Virus record (IMG/VR): IMGVR_UViG_3300006917_000075
Coordinates: 1-35,955 of that record
Source of the DNA: a virus
Reading direction: 5' to 3' (one strand)
Length of the DNA: 35,955 nucleotides
This document shows positions 8,857-16,045 of the stretch, piece after piece (position 1 is the stretch's first letter; every line of letters starts with the position of its first letter). The notes under the pieces were generated by a model. It ran no database searches. It was not told where the DNA came from and saw only the letters and a list, made by a program, of their open reading frames with translations. A program made the translations under genes and the position numbers.

Positions 8857-11058
8857 ATGGCTTATGGAAGTGATATCAGTGAGCGCTTACCGGCGGTCCT
8901 ATCGAATCCAGCAGGCAGTACAACATACACACCTACTGGGTATTCCTACGATATCGCTATCGCAGGTTTGCCATTCTTTATATCTCCTTTAGATGACTCG
9001 CCTTATCGTCGTGTCACAGCCCAGTATCGTAAGAATCAGTTTGATACTAGCCGCGAGCCAGGTGAGCAGACGCTCACTGGTTGGTGGCTACGTTCGCAGT
9101 CTTCATTCCACTTTGGTCAAGGCATTAAGTTCTTTGAGCCAGCACAGGATGAGTCGCTACGTTTCCAGTACACAGAGTCTAAGGGCTTAGATGTATGGAC
9201 TAAGGGTCAGGCAACACTGCTTCCTTCTTGCGATAGTCAGCACATCACCACAGGTGGTATCAGAACTGATGGTCGTCCTTGGCAGATTATGCGATCTATC
9301 CAGTGGACAACTAACGGCAACACCTACGATGGTGTACTGCTAGCTGATGAGTATGACGCAGACAAGATATTTCCTGCGATTACTGTATCTATTAACAACA
9401 AGGCTCTGACTACTAACGTAGCAACGCTGACTACAACAGCAGCACACGGCCTATGTACTGGTATGGAAATCACCATCACTGGCGTAGATGCTACCTTCAA
9501 TGGTTCATACACCATTACAGGTGTGCCAACTACAACTACCTTTACCTACGCTAAGACTGCAGCAAACGTACCGTCTACTGCGGTATCTCCTGTAGGAACA
9601 GGCGTGGCAGATGTTATCCACTTCATTGACTACAACGCAGGCACAGATGACCCTGTCTATGCAATCTGTGACGATGGTGTCTATGCCTACTGGGTAACCA
9701 ACGATACTGCATCTGGTAAGTTGGAAGTGAATAAGAAGGCGCTTAGCGCCAGTGCTTCTACAGCACCAACTGTAATGTTTACTTCACCTAGTATCACTGT
9801 GGCTAATGCTGTCATTGAGTACACCAAAGAACGTTTGGTTATGTGCGTTAACGACAAGGTCTACGAGTTCTCAGGTCAGGCAACATCATTGCCTACACCT
9901 ATCTACAGCCATAACGACCCTAACCACGTCTTTACTAGCATCACCTCAAGCGGTGCTGCAATCTACATTGCTGGCTACTCAGGTATCCAATCTAATATCT
10001 ACAAGTTTACACTTGAGACAACAGGTGCAATGCCTACCCTGACATCTGCTATTACAGCAGCTGAACTGCCAGTAGGTGAGCGTTGCTTTAAGGTTAGTTA
10101 CTACCTCGGTTATATGGCTATTGGTACCAGTAAGGGTATGCGTGTAGCGCAGACCTCAGACCAAGATGGCTCTATTGCATACGGCCCATTACTCTTTGAG
10201 TCAGACCAACCAGTCTATGACTTTGCTTTCCGTGACAAGTACATCTGGGCAACTACTGGTGTAGATGGACAGGCAGGCGTTACTCGTGTCAACCTTGGCA
10301 CAGAGATTAGCCAGTTGGTTTTTGCCTACGCCTGGGACTTGTACGATCCTGCAGATACGCTAGGACATAACACAACCAGTTGTTCCTTTATGGGAGATAC
10401 AGACCGCCTTGCATTCTGCAACGCTGGCAATGGAACAGATGGCACTGTCTATGTGCAGTCAGCATCGGTACTAATGGAGACTGGCTACCTACGTACAGGC
10501 TTCATCCGTTACAACACACTTGAGAATAAAATCTTTAAGTTGGTACAGCCTCGTATCGATACCCTTAACGGTGCATTCAATATGTACTCAATCAGCGCTG
10601 AAGGTGTTGAAGCAAACATCGGTACCTTTGCACAGGGAGACGCAGTCCCAGAGGTTAACGTCAACTACCCAATCGGTGCTAACCAGTACGTAGCATTTAA
10701 GTTTGAGATGTTTAGAGATGCAGACGATGACGAACTTGGACCATTGTTTACTGGTTACCAGGTTAAGGCGTTGCCTGCTATCCCACGTCAGCGCTTAATC
10801 CAGTACCCATTGATGTGCTACGACCACGAGATGGATAAGTTCAACAACGAAGTTGGATACGAAGGATCAGCCTATGCCCGTATGTCTCAGCTCGAAGCAG
10901 TTGAGAATATCGGTGACACCATCCGCGTACAAGACTTTAGAACTGGTGAGTCCTATATCGGACTTATCGAAGAGTTAGACTTTATTAACAAAACCCCATC
11001 AGATAAGCGATTCTCCGGGTACGGAGGCTTGCTCCTAGTAACGATTAGGTCGGTGTAA
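8857..11058 (+). CDS. Large tail protein, probably nozzle-like
   Basis: A 733-residue protein, the largest in the tail region. The N-terminus (SERLPAVLSN; LPFFISPLDDSPYRRVTAQY) and the long middle, with repeated strands such as DPVYAICDDGVYAYWVTND, IYIAGYSGIQSNIYKFT and FRDKYIWATTGVDGQ, suggest a beta-propeller-like or beta-rich tube domain. Residues ~180-250 hold an inserted module (TTNVATLTTTAAHGLCTGME ... GSYTITGVPTTTTFTYA), a known phage/virion beta insertion (…HG.. G..ITI.G…FNG.Y.ITGV..TT.FTY). The last 150 residues form another domain. Together with an adaptor and no tape-measure gene this fits a short-tail nozzle, but the exact role is inferred. Confidence 0.62.
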   Translation: MAYGSDISERLPAVLSNPAGSTTYTPTGYSYDIAIAGLPFFISPLDDSPYRRVTAQYRKNQFDTSREPGEQTLTGWWLRSQSSFHFGQGIKFFEPAQDESLRFQYTESKGLDVWTKGQATLLPSCDSQHITTGGIRTDGRPWQIMRSIQWTTNGNTYDGVLLADEYDADKIFPAITVSINNKALTTNVATLTTTAAHGLCTGMEITITGVDATFNGSYTITGVPTTTTFTYAKTAANVPSTAVSPVGTGVADVIHFIDYNAGTDDPVYAICDDGVYAYWVTNDTASGKLEVNKKALSASASTAPTVMFTSPSITVANAVIEYTKERLVMCVNDKVYEFSGQATSLPTPIYSHNDPNHVFTSITSSGAAIYIAGYSGIQSNIYKFTLETTGAMPTLTSAITAAELPVGERCFKVSYYLGYMAIGTSKGMRVAQTSDQDGSIAYGPLLFESDQPVYDFAFRDKYIWATTGVDGQAGVTRVNLGTEISQLVFAYAWDLYDPADTLGHNTTSCSFMGDTDRLAFCNAGNGTDGTVYVQSASVLMETGYLRTGFIRYNTLENKIFKLVQPRIDTLNGAFNMYSISAEGVEANIGTFAQGDAVPEVNVNYPIGANQYVAFKFEMFRDADDDELGPLFTGYQVKALPAIPRQRLIQYPLMCYDHEMDKFNNEVGYEGSAYARMSQLEAVENIGDTIRVQDFRTGESYIGLIEELDFINKTPSDKRFSGYGGLLLVTIRSV

Positions 11059-11261
11059 TGCAGGCACAAGACTATGCAGCAATCACTGTTGCAGTATGTA
11101 CAGTAATCGGTGGCTTCTCAGCAGCAGTACGCTGGCTAGTAAAGCATTACCTAGCAGAACTTAAGCCGAACTCAGGCTCAAGTCTCAAAGACTCTGTCAC
11201 AAGGCTTGAGGAAAAGGTTGAGATTCTCTACCAGATTCTGATTCAGCGAGGTGGCAAGTGA
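11058..11261 (+). CDS. Small membrane protein, lysis cassette
   Basis: A 67-residue protein with one hydrophobic segment near the N-terminus (YAAITVAVCTVIGGFSAAVRWL, about residues 6-27) and a C-terminal coiled-coil-like tail (SLKDSVTRLEEKVEILYQILIQ). One membrane anchor with a cytoplasmic coiled coil is the layout of several phage holin or antiholin partners. It overlaps the tail gene by one base and the endolysin by 4 (GTGA). A lysis role is inferred from this position. Confidence 0.65.
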   Translation: MQAQDYAAITVAVCTVIGGFSAAVRWLVKHYLAELKPNSGSSLKDSVTRLEEKVEILYQILIQRGGK

Positions 11262-11713
11262 TTCCATTAGCAAAGAAGGCAACGCCTGCAGCTATCGCTG
11301 TGTTGCGTCAAGCAACAGCACACTGGCCAAAGCGTAAGAAGGCTAGCGATGGACTCTTACCTAGTAAGGCACACGTCCACCAGAACCCAAACTCAGACCA
11401 TAACTCAGGATATGCAGTAGACCTGACAGATGATGTCAAGAATGGCGTCAACTGCGCTGTTATCTACAGCGAACTACAGAAGGATAAGCGAGTTAAGTAC
11501 CTGATATTCAAGGGAAAGATTTGGTCTGCCAAGAACGGTGAACAGATTTATACCGGTATCAATAAGCACAACAAGCACCTTCATATCTCTATTAAAGAAG
11601 GATGCGGTAACGACACATCCCCTTGGTTTGGCTGGATGGGTAAGCCAAAGACAATCAATAAAGTAAAGGCTAACTTACCTAAACCTTTACCTAAGAAAAA
11701 GGAAACCAAATGA
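11258..11713 (+). CDS. Endolysin, M15-type zinc peptidase (VanY/DD-carboxypeptidase-like)
   Basis: A 151-residue protein, GTG start in a GTGA overlap. Residues ~30-58 (SDGLLPSKAHVHQNPNSDHN ... GYAVDLTDD) and ~104-111 (HNKHLHIS) form the M15 zinc site: H48 and D55 in S-D-H-x-x-G-x-A-x-D and H109 in H-L-H. This layout (SDG..PS..H...NP.SDH..GYAVDLT) is common in actinobacterial phage endolysins that cut the peptide part of peptidoglycan. The last ~35 residues are basic and could bind the wall. Flanked by membrane-protein genes, it is the main lysis enzyme; a second wall enzyme lies at 23031-23441. Confidence 0.88.
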   Translation: MIPLAKKATPAAIAVLRQATAHWPKRKKASDGLLPSKAHVHQNPNSDHNSGYAVDLTDDVKNGVNCAVIYSELQKDKRVKYLIFKGKIWSAKNGEQIYTGINKHNKHLHISIKEGCGNDTSPWFGWMGKPKTINKVKANLPKPLPKKKETK

Positions 11714-11898
11714 ACGCAAAGACAAAGGCAGTACTCGCAACATATCTACGTGCAGGAGTGGCAGCAGTACTTGCTCTCTATCTTGCAGGTGAGACAGATC
11801 CAAAGAAGCTAGGCGCTGCAGCGGTTGCTGCTATCGCAGGTCCAGTCCTTAAGTGGCTAGACCCAAAGGCTACAGAGTTTGGTCGTGGGTCTAAGTAA
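11710..11898 (+). CDS. Holin-like membrane protein
   Basis: A 62-residue protein starting in an ATGA overlap with the endolysin gene. It has two short hydrophobic stretches, AGVAAVLALYLAG (~14-26) and LGAAAVAAIAGPVLKWL (~34-50), separated by a charged turn (ETDPKK), and a charged tail (DPKATEFGRGSK). Small two-span proteins with this tail next to an endolysin are typical actinophage holins, which open the membrane at the end of infection. The family name is uncertain, but the cassette position is strong. Confidence 0.75.
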   Translation: MNAKTKAVLATYLRAGVAAVLALYLAGETDPKKLGAAAVAAIAGPVLKWLDPKATEFGRGSK

Positions 11899-11917
11899 CC
11901 CATCAGCGCGAGGCAAT

Positions 11918-11953
11918 GGCCCTCACTCCTTCGGGAGTGGGGGCCTATTTTTT
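11918..11953 (+). terminator. Strong intrinsic terminator after lysis genes, C(UUCG)G loop
   Basis: A 12-bp stem (GGCCCTCACTCC at 11918-11929 / GGAGTGGGGGCC at 11934-11945, one G-U pair) is closed by a TTCG tetraloop flanked by C and G, the very stable C(UUCG)G form. A run of T follows at 11948-11953. It ends the rightward late transcript. Confidence 0.93.
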
Positions 11954-12052
11954 GTTGCCTAAAATTAGACAGGTCCACCTATCCAGTTAAGGAAAAGAAC
12001 CCCTGGTTCCATTATCGGCAGACCTGCAAATAAATACTAGCAGAAAGAACAA

Positions 12053-12084
12053 AACCCCTACAGGCCGCGAAGACTGTAGAGGTT
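12053..12084 (-). terminator. Terminator for the leftward HNH operon
   Basis: Read on the minus strand, this is an 11-bp stem with one G-U pair and a 10-base loop (12064-12073), and the 3' side runs into TTTTGTTCTTT. On the plus strand the same stem has a C-A mismatch, so it is better formed in the leftward RNA. It lies just after the HNH gene's end and faces the 11918 terminator, insulating the two convergent transcripts. Confidence 0.7.
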
Positions 12085-12128
12085 GTGTCCAGCACTCAAG
12101 CAGGTACTTATGTTTCCCTGCTCAGTAC

Positions 12129-12485
12129 TTAAAAAATACCAGAGTTTGAATCATCATTCAAGTGGGTCTTTAGACGGTGGCAGTTTGCACAGAGCGTCTG
12201 TAGATTCGTAGGGTCGTTGTTCCACCTGTCCCCGTCGATGTGGTCAACGTCAAGCTGACTGATGTGGACTGGCTTGAAGTCACAGTGCTCGCAGTAGTTC
12301 TTCTTATGGACTGTGTACGGATAGGCGTACTTGTTGACAGCCTTCTTGTAGACAGCCTTGCACTTGTATCGGCCTCCAAGGGAGGCAGCTTTAGAGTTTC
12401 TAAGTTTGACTTTAGTAGGTCCACAGACTGAGCATATACCCGTCCGTAGGGTTTCATCAATCTCCGAAAGACTGTGCTTCATCAC
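12129..12485 (-). CDS. HNH endonuclease
   Basis: A 118-residue protein with a complete HNH site: zinc cysteines C65-x2-C68 (CEHCDF), the catalytic QLDVDHIDGDRWNNDPTNLQ core with D81-H82, and zinc ligands C99-x2-C102 with H103 (LCANCHRLKT). An extra N-terminal CSVCG pair (C18, C21) may be a second zinc knuckle. HNH enzymes in phages either act in DNA packaging beside terminase or are homing endonucleases. This one sits far from the terminase, in a leftward two-gene insertion between lysis and replication genes, which favours a free-standing homing endonuclease. It overlaps the upstream gene by 29 bases. Confidence 0.9.
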   Translation of the reverse strand: MMKHSLSEIDETLRTGICSVCGPTKVKLRNSKAASLGGRYKCKAVYKKAVNKYAYPYTVHKKNYCEHCDFKPVHISQLDVDHIDGDRWNNDPTNLQTLCANCHRLKTHLNDDSNSGIF

Positions 12486-12723
12486 GATCTGGGGGACAGG
12501 GTACGACTACTAGATTGCCACACGAGAAGCAGGTAGCATCGAGTGCGTACCAGACCAGTTCGTAATCCTCAAAGGACGCTGCGACGTTAAAGACCATCGA
12601 CCCACACGGACACACGTGGAGCGGTCCTAACTGTCTTAAATCGGTCCCAAAAGGCTCAGGAAGGCCATAGAATGGGTCCTTACTGGACCTGAATTTCCGC
12701 AGGGTTGGTAGACGGTGACGCAC
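12457..12723 (-). CDS. Zinc-ribbon-like hypothetical protein (GTG start)
   Basis: An 88-residue protein with GTG start at 12723 and a good ribosome site (AGGAGG, 9 bases upstream). Four cysteines, VCPCGS and CFSCGN, are spaced 24 residues apart and form a CxC/CxxC zinc-ribbon-like pair; between them is FEDYELVWYALDA. The N-terminus is basic. It is the first gene of the leftward unit with HNH. No family recognised. Confidence 0.7.
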   Translation of the reverse strand: MRHRLPTLRKFRSSKDPFYGLPEPFGTDLRQLGPLHVCPCGSMVFNVAASFEDYELVWYALDATCFSCGNLVVVPCPPDRDEAQSFGD

Positions 12724-12749
12724 AGTATTGGGCCTCCTGACTTTCAGTC

Positions 12750-12764
12750 GGCCCTCTAAGGGCC
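12750..12764. repeat. Short perfect hairpin in divergent region
   Basis: GGCCCT and AGGGCC pair around a 3-base loop (CTA) between the leftward gene start and the divergent promoters. It lies in the 5' leader of the leftward transcript and could act as a leader hairpin. No further evidence. Confidence 0.4.
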
Positions 12765-12790
12765 GCTACTGTTATTCGCCTACGGCTCAT

Positions 12791-12796
12791 ATTGTA
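12791..12796 (-). promoter_or_regulatory. Leftward -10 element (TACAAT)
   Basis: On the minus strand TACAAT lies 68 bases before the leftward GTG at 12723, close to the TATAAT consensus. No clear -35 is seen at 17 bases; ACACAT is the nearest sequence, so the promoter may be activator dependent or weak. It shares its upstream side with the rightward early promoter. Confidence 0.45.
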
Positions 12797-12800
12797 GCCA

Positions 12801-12829
12801 GACACTGCCCAGTATGTGTCTTGCGACAC
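12801..12829. promoter_or_regulatory. Candidate operator, GACAC/GTGTC repeats
   Basis: GACAC (12801-12805), GTGTC (12816-12820) and GACAC (12825-12829) lie between the two divergent -10 elements and overlap the rightward -35. The first two form an inverted repeat with 10-base spacing and the last two a tight one with 4. This is a plausible binding site for a regulator controlling both directions, but the units are only 5 bp. Confidence 0.35.
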
Positions 12830-12854
12830 GCCGATAACTGGTACGATATTCCTA
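12821..12854 (+). promoter_or_regulatory. Early rightward promoter, apparently giving a leaderless mRNA
   Basis: TTGCGA (12821-12826), 15 bases, then TACGAT (12842-12847). The start codon of the first early gene is at 12854, 7 bases after the -10, exactly where transcription would begin. There is no Shine-Dalgarno sequence between. Leaderless mRNAs are common in Actinobacteria. The spacer is short (15 instead of 17), so the -35 is uncertain. Confidence 0.5.
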
Positions 12855-13189
12855 TGCCTAGAATCTACTCAGTCAAAATCTTCGGTCAGAGATACAAGAT
12901 TGACTACAAGCACCACGACGAAGATAGTTACGGTCTTACTGATTCTCAAGTAAATCGAATCAGCTTGCGTCACAACCTACCTGAAGACAAGATGATTCAC
13001 GTGCTAATGCACGAGGTTACTCACGCTGTTATCCACGAGTCCTTACTTGCACAACGCAAGCGCTTCGATGTAGAAGAAGTCTGCGATCTAGTGGGATACC
13101 ACATCGTAGATACTTTACAAGACAACCCTGCGTTACTAGAATGGGTATTCAAATGTAAGCCGATTGAAGTCAAGGAGGAGACAGAATGA
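12854..13189 (+). CDS. HExxH zinc metallopeptidase-like protein
   Basis: A 111-residue protein whose most telling part is VLMHEVTHAVIHES (residues 51-63), a HExxH zinc site (H53, E54, H57) within an amphipathic helix; a later acidic region (EEVCDLVGYHIVD) may give the third ligand. It is shorter than ImmA/IrrE or SprT proteins but has the same type of catalytic helix. The upstream extension to 12728 is ignored because the -10-like TACGAT sits inside it. It is the first gene of the rightward early operon, a place where phages often encode takeover proteins, for example a peptidase for a host regulator; that target is unknown. Confidence 0.75.
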   Translation: MPRIYSVKIFGQRYKIDYKHHDEDSYGLTDSQVNRISLRHNLPEDKMIHVLMHEVTHAVIHESLLAQRKRFDVEEVCDLVGYHIVDTLQDNPALLEWVFKCKPIEVKEETE

Positions 13190-13293
13190 AAGAGCTAATT
13201 GCATACTGCGGTGTTGCATTCCTTATCGGGTTTGTTACCGCATACGGATTCGATGCCTGGTTACAGTGGATGGATGACCGCAAATGGCGGTAA
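13186..13293 (+). CDS. Tiny single-span membrane protein (35 aa)
   Basis: A 35-residue ORF in an ATGA overlap, with the ribosome site AAGGAGGAG. One membrane span, IAYCGVAFLIGFVTAYGF (about residues 5-22), is followed by an aromatic, charged tail (DAWLQWMDDRKWR). Function unknown. It overlaps the next gene by 10 bases. Confidence 0.65.
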   Translation: MKELIAYCGVAFLIGFVTAYGFDAWLQWMDDRKWR

Positions 13294-13568
13294 AAAAGAA
13301 AGCTGCGCCAAAGCGCAAGCCAAAACCTAAAGATGATTACATTGCAGTTAACGTAAATACTTACGGTAACAATTACTTGGCAAGTGCCTACGATAATTTA
13401 ATCAATGGGATGTTGCCCAAAGAACCAGAAAACCTTGAAGGCAAAGTGGTTTATTGGAAAGATAAGTTTGAAAAAGAACAAAGACTTTGCAATGAGGCGC
13501 GTGCCAAAGTACAAATGCTTGAAGGAATCGTTGATAGGGCTTTGATAAGGAGTTGCCGTGGCGATTGA
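13284..13568 (+). CDS. Hypothetical protein with basic N-terminus
   Basis: A 94-residue protein. The first 17 residues are very basic (AVKKKAAPKRKPKPK); the middle has an alternating aromatic stretch (VNVNTYGNNYLASAYDNL) and the end a charged helix (KDKFEKEQRLCNEARAKVQMLEGI) that may be a coiled coil. No family recognised. It overlaps the nuclease gene by 11 bases. Confidence 0.68.
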   Translation: MAVKKKAAPKRKPKPKDDYIAVNVNTYGNNYLASAYDNLINGMLPKEPENLEGKVVYWKDKFEKEQRLCNEARAKVQMLEGIVDRALIRSCRGD

Positions 13569-14517
13569 AGATCCAAAGGAACTACTGCTACACGTACTGC
13601 ACGCACAAGATGCAAGTCGTGACCGCAGTCAGCAGACAGAGGTAGGACCATCAGAGATTGGTGGATGTAAGCGCAAGGTCTGGTACAGACTGAACGCACA
13701 GCCACATACCAATGACAACCAATCTAAGTTGGCTGCCATTATGGGTACTGCTATTCACGCAGCTATCGAAGAGGCTATCGGCGCACTTGATCCTGAAGGC
13801 AAAGAATACTTGGTTGAAACTGAGGTTGCCTACGGTGATATGAAAGCACACGTGGACTTGTTCGTACCTAGTACTGGTGCTGTCATTGACTGGAAGACTT
13901 CTAAGATTAAGAACCTTAGTTACTTCCCGTCTAACCAACAGCGTTGGCAGGTACAACTCTATGGTTACTTGCTATCTAAGAATGGCTATGAAGTAAAGAC
14001 AGTTAACCTAGTAGCTATTGCACGTGATGGTGCTGAGAAGGACATCAAGGTACATACAGAACCTTACGATGAGACTATGGCACTTGCTGCTTTATCCTGG
14101 TTGGCCAATGTCAAGGCATCAACCACCTTGCCGGAGCCAGAGAAGGATGCTAGTTTCTGCAAGGACTACTGCCAGTACTACGATGCAACAGAAGAGATGG
14201 GTTGCGGTGGTCTAAAGAAAGAACGTATCGTCCTTAGTGAAGTCGTGATTGAGGACGAAGAAGTTGACAAGCACGCACTGCATTACTTACAGTTAGATAG
14301 CAAGATTAAAGAGCTGGAAAAAGAACGCGAGACTTTGAAAGCATCTTTAGAAGGTTCAACTGGTACTACAAGAAGCGGTGTAGAAATCAGTTGGACAACA
14401 GTCAAAGGTCGTGAGACAGTTGATGCAAAAGAAGTTGAGAAACTTCTAGGGTTTGTACCAAAGATTATTGGTAACGAATCTGTAAGACTAAACATCAAAA
14501 CAAGTGGAGGAAAGTAA
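13558..14517 (+). CDS. Cas4/RecB-like PD-(D/E)XK exonuclease with probable Fe-S cluster
   Basis: A 319-residue protein, GTG start. Motifs in order: SEIGGCKRKVWYR with C37; GTAIHAAIEEA (H67); ETEV (E88); KAHVDLFVP (D100); VIDWKTSK (D111, K113); and WQVQLYGYLL (Q131, Y135). These are the RecB/Cas4 nuclease motifs I-III and QxxxY. C201, C205 and C216 (FCKDYCQYY...GC), with C37, can hold a 4Fe-4S cluster as in Cas4 and AddB. The last 100 residues hold a coiled coil (KIKELEKERETLKASL) and a small domain. Probably a DNA-end-processing exonuclease for recombination or replication. Confidence 0.87.
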   Translation: MAIEDPKELLLHVLHAQDASRDRSQQTEVGPSEIGGCKRKVWYRLNAQPHTNDNQSKLAAIMGTAIHAAIEEAIGALDPEGKEYLVETEVAYGDMKAHVDLFVPSTGAVIDWKTSKIKNLSYFPSNQQRWQVQLYGYLLSKNGYEVKTVNLVAIARDGAEKDIKVHTEPYDETMALAALSWLANVKASTTLPEPEKDASFCKDYCQYYDATEEMGCGGLKKERIVLSEVVIEDEEVDKHALHYLQLDSKIKELEKERETLKASLEGSTGTTRSGVEISWTTVKGRETVDAKEVEKLLGFVPKIIGNESVRLNIKTSGGK

Positions 14518-14904
14518 ATGGCTGCAAACGAAAACACAAAGTTCCAGATCAACTACAAGTTGGCTGACGGAACTCTTATCAACCTTTATGCTGCAGATGT
14601 AAAGGACCTAGAGACAGGTCTAGTTGACCTATCAATGGTGGCACAGTTGATTAAGTCAACAGCTGCTGACCTTGGTGGTAGCAACGCTACAGCTGCTGCA
14701 GTACAGAACATCCAGGCAGCATTCAACGCAACACCAGTAGCAGTAACCAGTACTGGTCAGGATGCAGCAACTGCAACCAAGATGTGTAAGCACGGCGCAA
14801 TGTCATACAAGAGCGGTACCTCAGCGAAGGGTCCTTGGCAGGGCTATATGTGTCCATCGCCAAAGGGCGCACCAGATAAGTGCGAGACTATCTGGGTTCG
14901 TTAA
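14518..14904 (+). CDS. Conserved phage protein with C-terminal zinc-finger-like motif
   Basis: A 128-residue protein with good ribosome site (GGAGGAAAG). Residues ~8-85 form an alpha/beta domain; residues 92-128 (MCKHGAMSYKSGTSAKG then WQGYMCPSPKGAPDKCETIWV) carry C-x-H and two spaced cysteines and look like a small metal-binding knuckle. This C-terminal pattern recurs in actinophage proteins next to exonucleases. A single-strand DNA-binding or recombination mediator role is possible from neighbours; there is no proof. Confidence 0.7.
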   Translation: MAANENTKFQINYKLADGTLINLYAADVKDLETGLVDLSMVAQLIKSTAADLGGSNATAAAVQNIQAAFNATPVAVTSTGQDAATATKMCKHGAMSYKSGTSAKGPWQGYMCPSPKGAPDKCETIWVR

Positions 14905-14907
14905 TGT

Positions 14908-15174
14908 ATGCGCGAGCCAAGGTTCTACGAGAACCCTGCCTGCGCTGAAGTAGGAGGTGACTTTTGGTTTCCGGAAAAAGCCGACGGGTCAATGAATACT
15001 GTAGAGATGGTGATGGCAAAGTCTATTTGCCGTACCTGTCCACACAAAGCTGAATGTGCAGAGTGGGGAATCAACAAAGAAGTACACGGAATCTGGGGCG
15101 GTTTAGCACCACGAGAACGTGAATATATTAGACGAGACAATAAAATAAAACTGAGGGAGGAAGACGTTGCTTGA
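14908..15174 (+). CDS. WhiB-family Fe-S transcription regulator
   Basis: An 88-residue protein with the complete Wbl layout: C12 (PACAEVGGDFWFPE), C41-x2-C44-x5-C50 (ICRTCPHKAEC), and the GIWGG turn (residues 61-65) followed by a charged APRERE tail that contacts DNA. The four cysteines hold a 4Fe-4S cluster sensitive to nitric oxide or oxygen. WhiB proteins bind the host sigma factor region 4 and occur in Actinobacteria and their phages, so this gene is the strongest host clue. It probably redirects host transcription or blocks superinfection, as known for phage WhiB (TM4 WhiBTM4). It overlaps the helicase gene by 8 bases. Confidence 0.95.
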   Translation: MREPRFYENPACAEVGGDFWFPEKADGSMNTVEMVMAKSICRTCPHKAECAEWGINKEVHGIWGGLAPREREYIRRDNKIKLREEDVA

Positions 15175-16045
15175 TCTACAACGTGCGTGGGGAACTGTCC
15201 TCACGAAAGCAACGCCTCTTCCTGATGTATGGACTGCGCTCGCAGAGAAGCAGGTGAAGTTCCGTAGGGGACAAGTCTGTATGGTAGCTGCAGCGCCTAA
15301 CGCTGGTAAGTCTATGTTCGCACTTATCTATGCAGTAAAGGCACAAGTACCTACGCTGTTCTTTTCAGCAGATACTGATACCACTACTGTGATGATGAGA
15401 GCAGCAGCTCACGCGAGTGGGCATAACCAAGTAAACGTCGAACAGAATCTATCTTCTGATTCGCACTACTACGACAAGCACTTCGATAAGTTAAAACATA
15501 TCAAGTGGGTCTTTGACTCTAGTCCGTCACTCGATGATATCGAGTTAGAGATTAAGGCATACGTAGAGTTGTACGGCCAAGCCCCTGAGTTGATCATCAT
15601 AGATAACCTTATGAATGTAGCTGCAGAGACAGACAACGAATGGGCTGGGCTTCGTGCAATTATGATGGAGCTTCACGATATGGCACGTAAGACTGAAGCC
15701 TGCGTACTGGTACTGCACCACGTCAGTGAGCAGTCAGAGTATGGCTCACCTAGTGAACCGCCAGCACGTCGTGCTATCCACGGTAAGGTCAGTCAGTTAC
15801 CTGCCTTGATACTTACACTGGGCTACAACCCAGTCACTGCTGAGTTAAAGATTGCTGCGGTGAAGAACCGCTTTGGTCCACACGCAGCAGATGGCAAGGA
15901 CTATGCCATACTCCTGGTCAACTATGGTGCCTGTCAGATATCTGATAAGAACGCCTACGGAGCAATGCTCCAGCACGATGCACGGTACGGGTATACTGGT
16001 AATTACATACCAGAGGATGAGTATGGACACGAGGTTGCTGTATGA
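15167..16045 (+). CDS. DnaB-like RecA-fold helicase/ATPase
   Basis: A 292-residue protein with TTG start in an 8-base overlap, ribosome site GAGGGAGGAAG. Walker A is APNAGKSM (residues ~43-50) and Walker B is LIIIDNL (142-148); a later LVLHHVSEQS is the arginine-finger/sensor-like stretch of the RecA fold, and a RAIHGKVSQLPALILTL strand follows. The N-terminal domain of full-length DnaB is absent, so it resembles the single-domain RadA/KaiC-type or phage DnaB-like helicases. It sits in the same operon as the split primase, so a replicative helicase role is likely. Confidence 0.85.
   Translation: MLDLQRAWGTVLTKATPLPDVWTALAEKQVKFRRGQVCMVAAAPNAGKSMFALIYAVKAQVPTLFFSADTDTTTVMMRAAAHASGHNQVNVEQNLSSDSHYYDKHFDKLKHIKWVFDSSPSLDDIELEIKAYVELYGQAPELIIIDNLMNVAAETDNEWAGLRAIMMELHDMARKTEACVLVLHHVSEQSEYGSPSEPPARRAIHGKVSQLPALILTLGYNPVTAELKIAAVKNRFGPHAADGKDYAILLVNYGACQISDKNAYGAMLQHDARYGYTGNYIPEDEYGHEVAV

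Noticed and set aside
11954-12128. Possible tRNA or small RNA between lysis and HNH genes
   Set aside because: The only strong structure is the hairpin at 12053-12084, which is explained as a terminator. No cloverleaf could be drawn.
12240-12431. Plus-strand ORF opposite the HNH gene, Val/Leu-rich
   Set aside because: It is the antisense of the HNH zinc motifs; no ribosome site.
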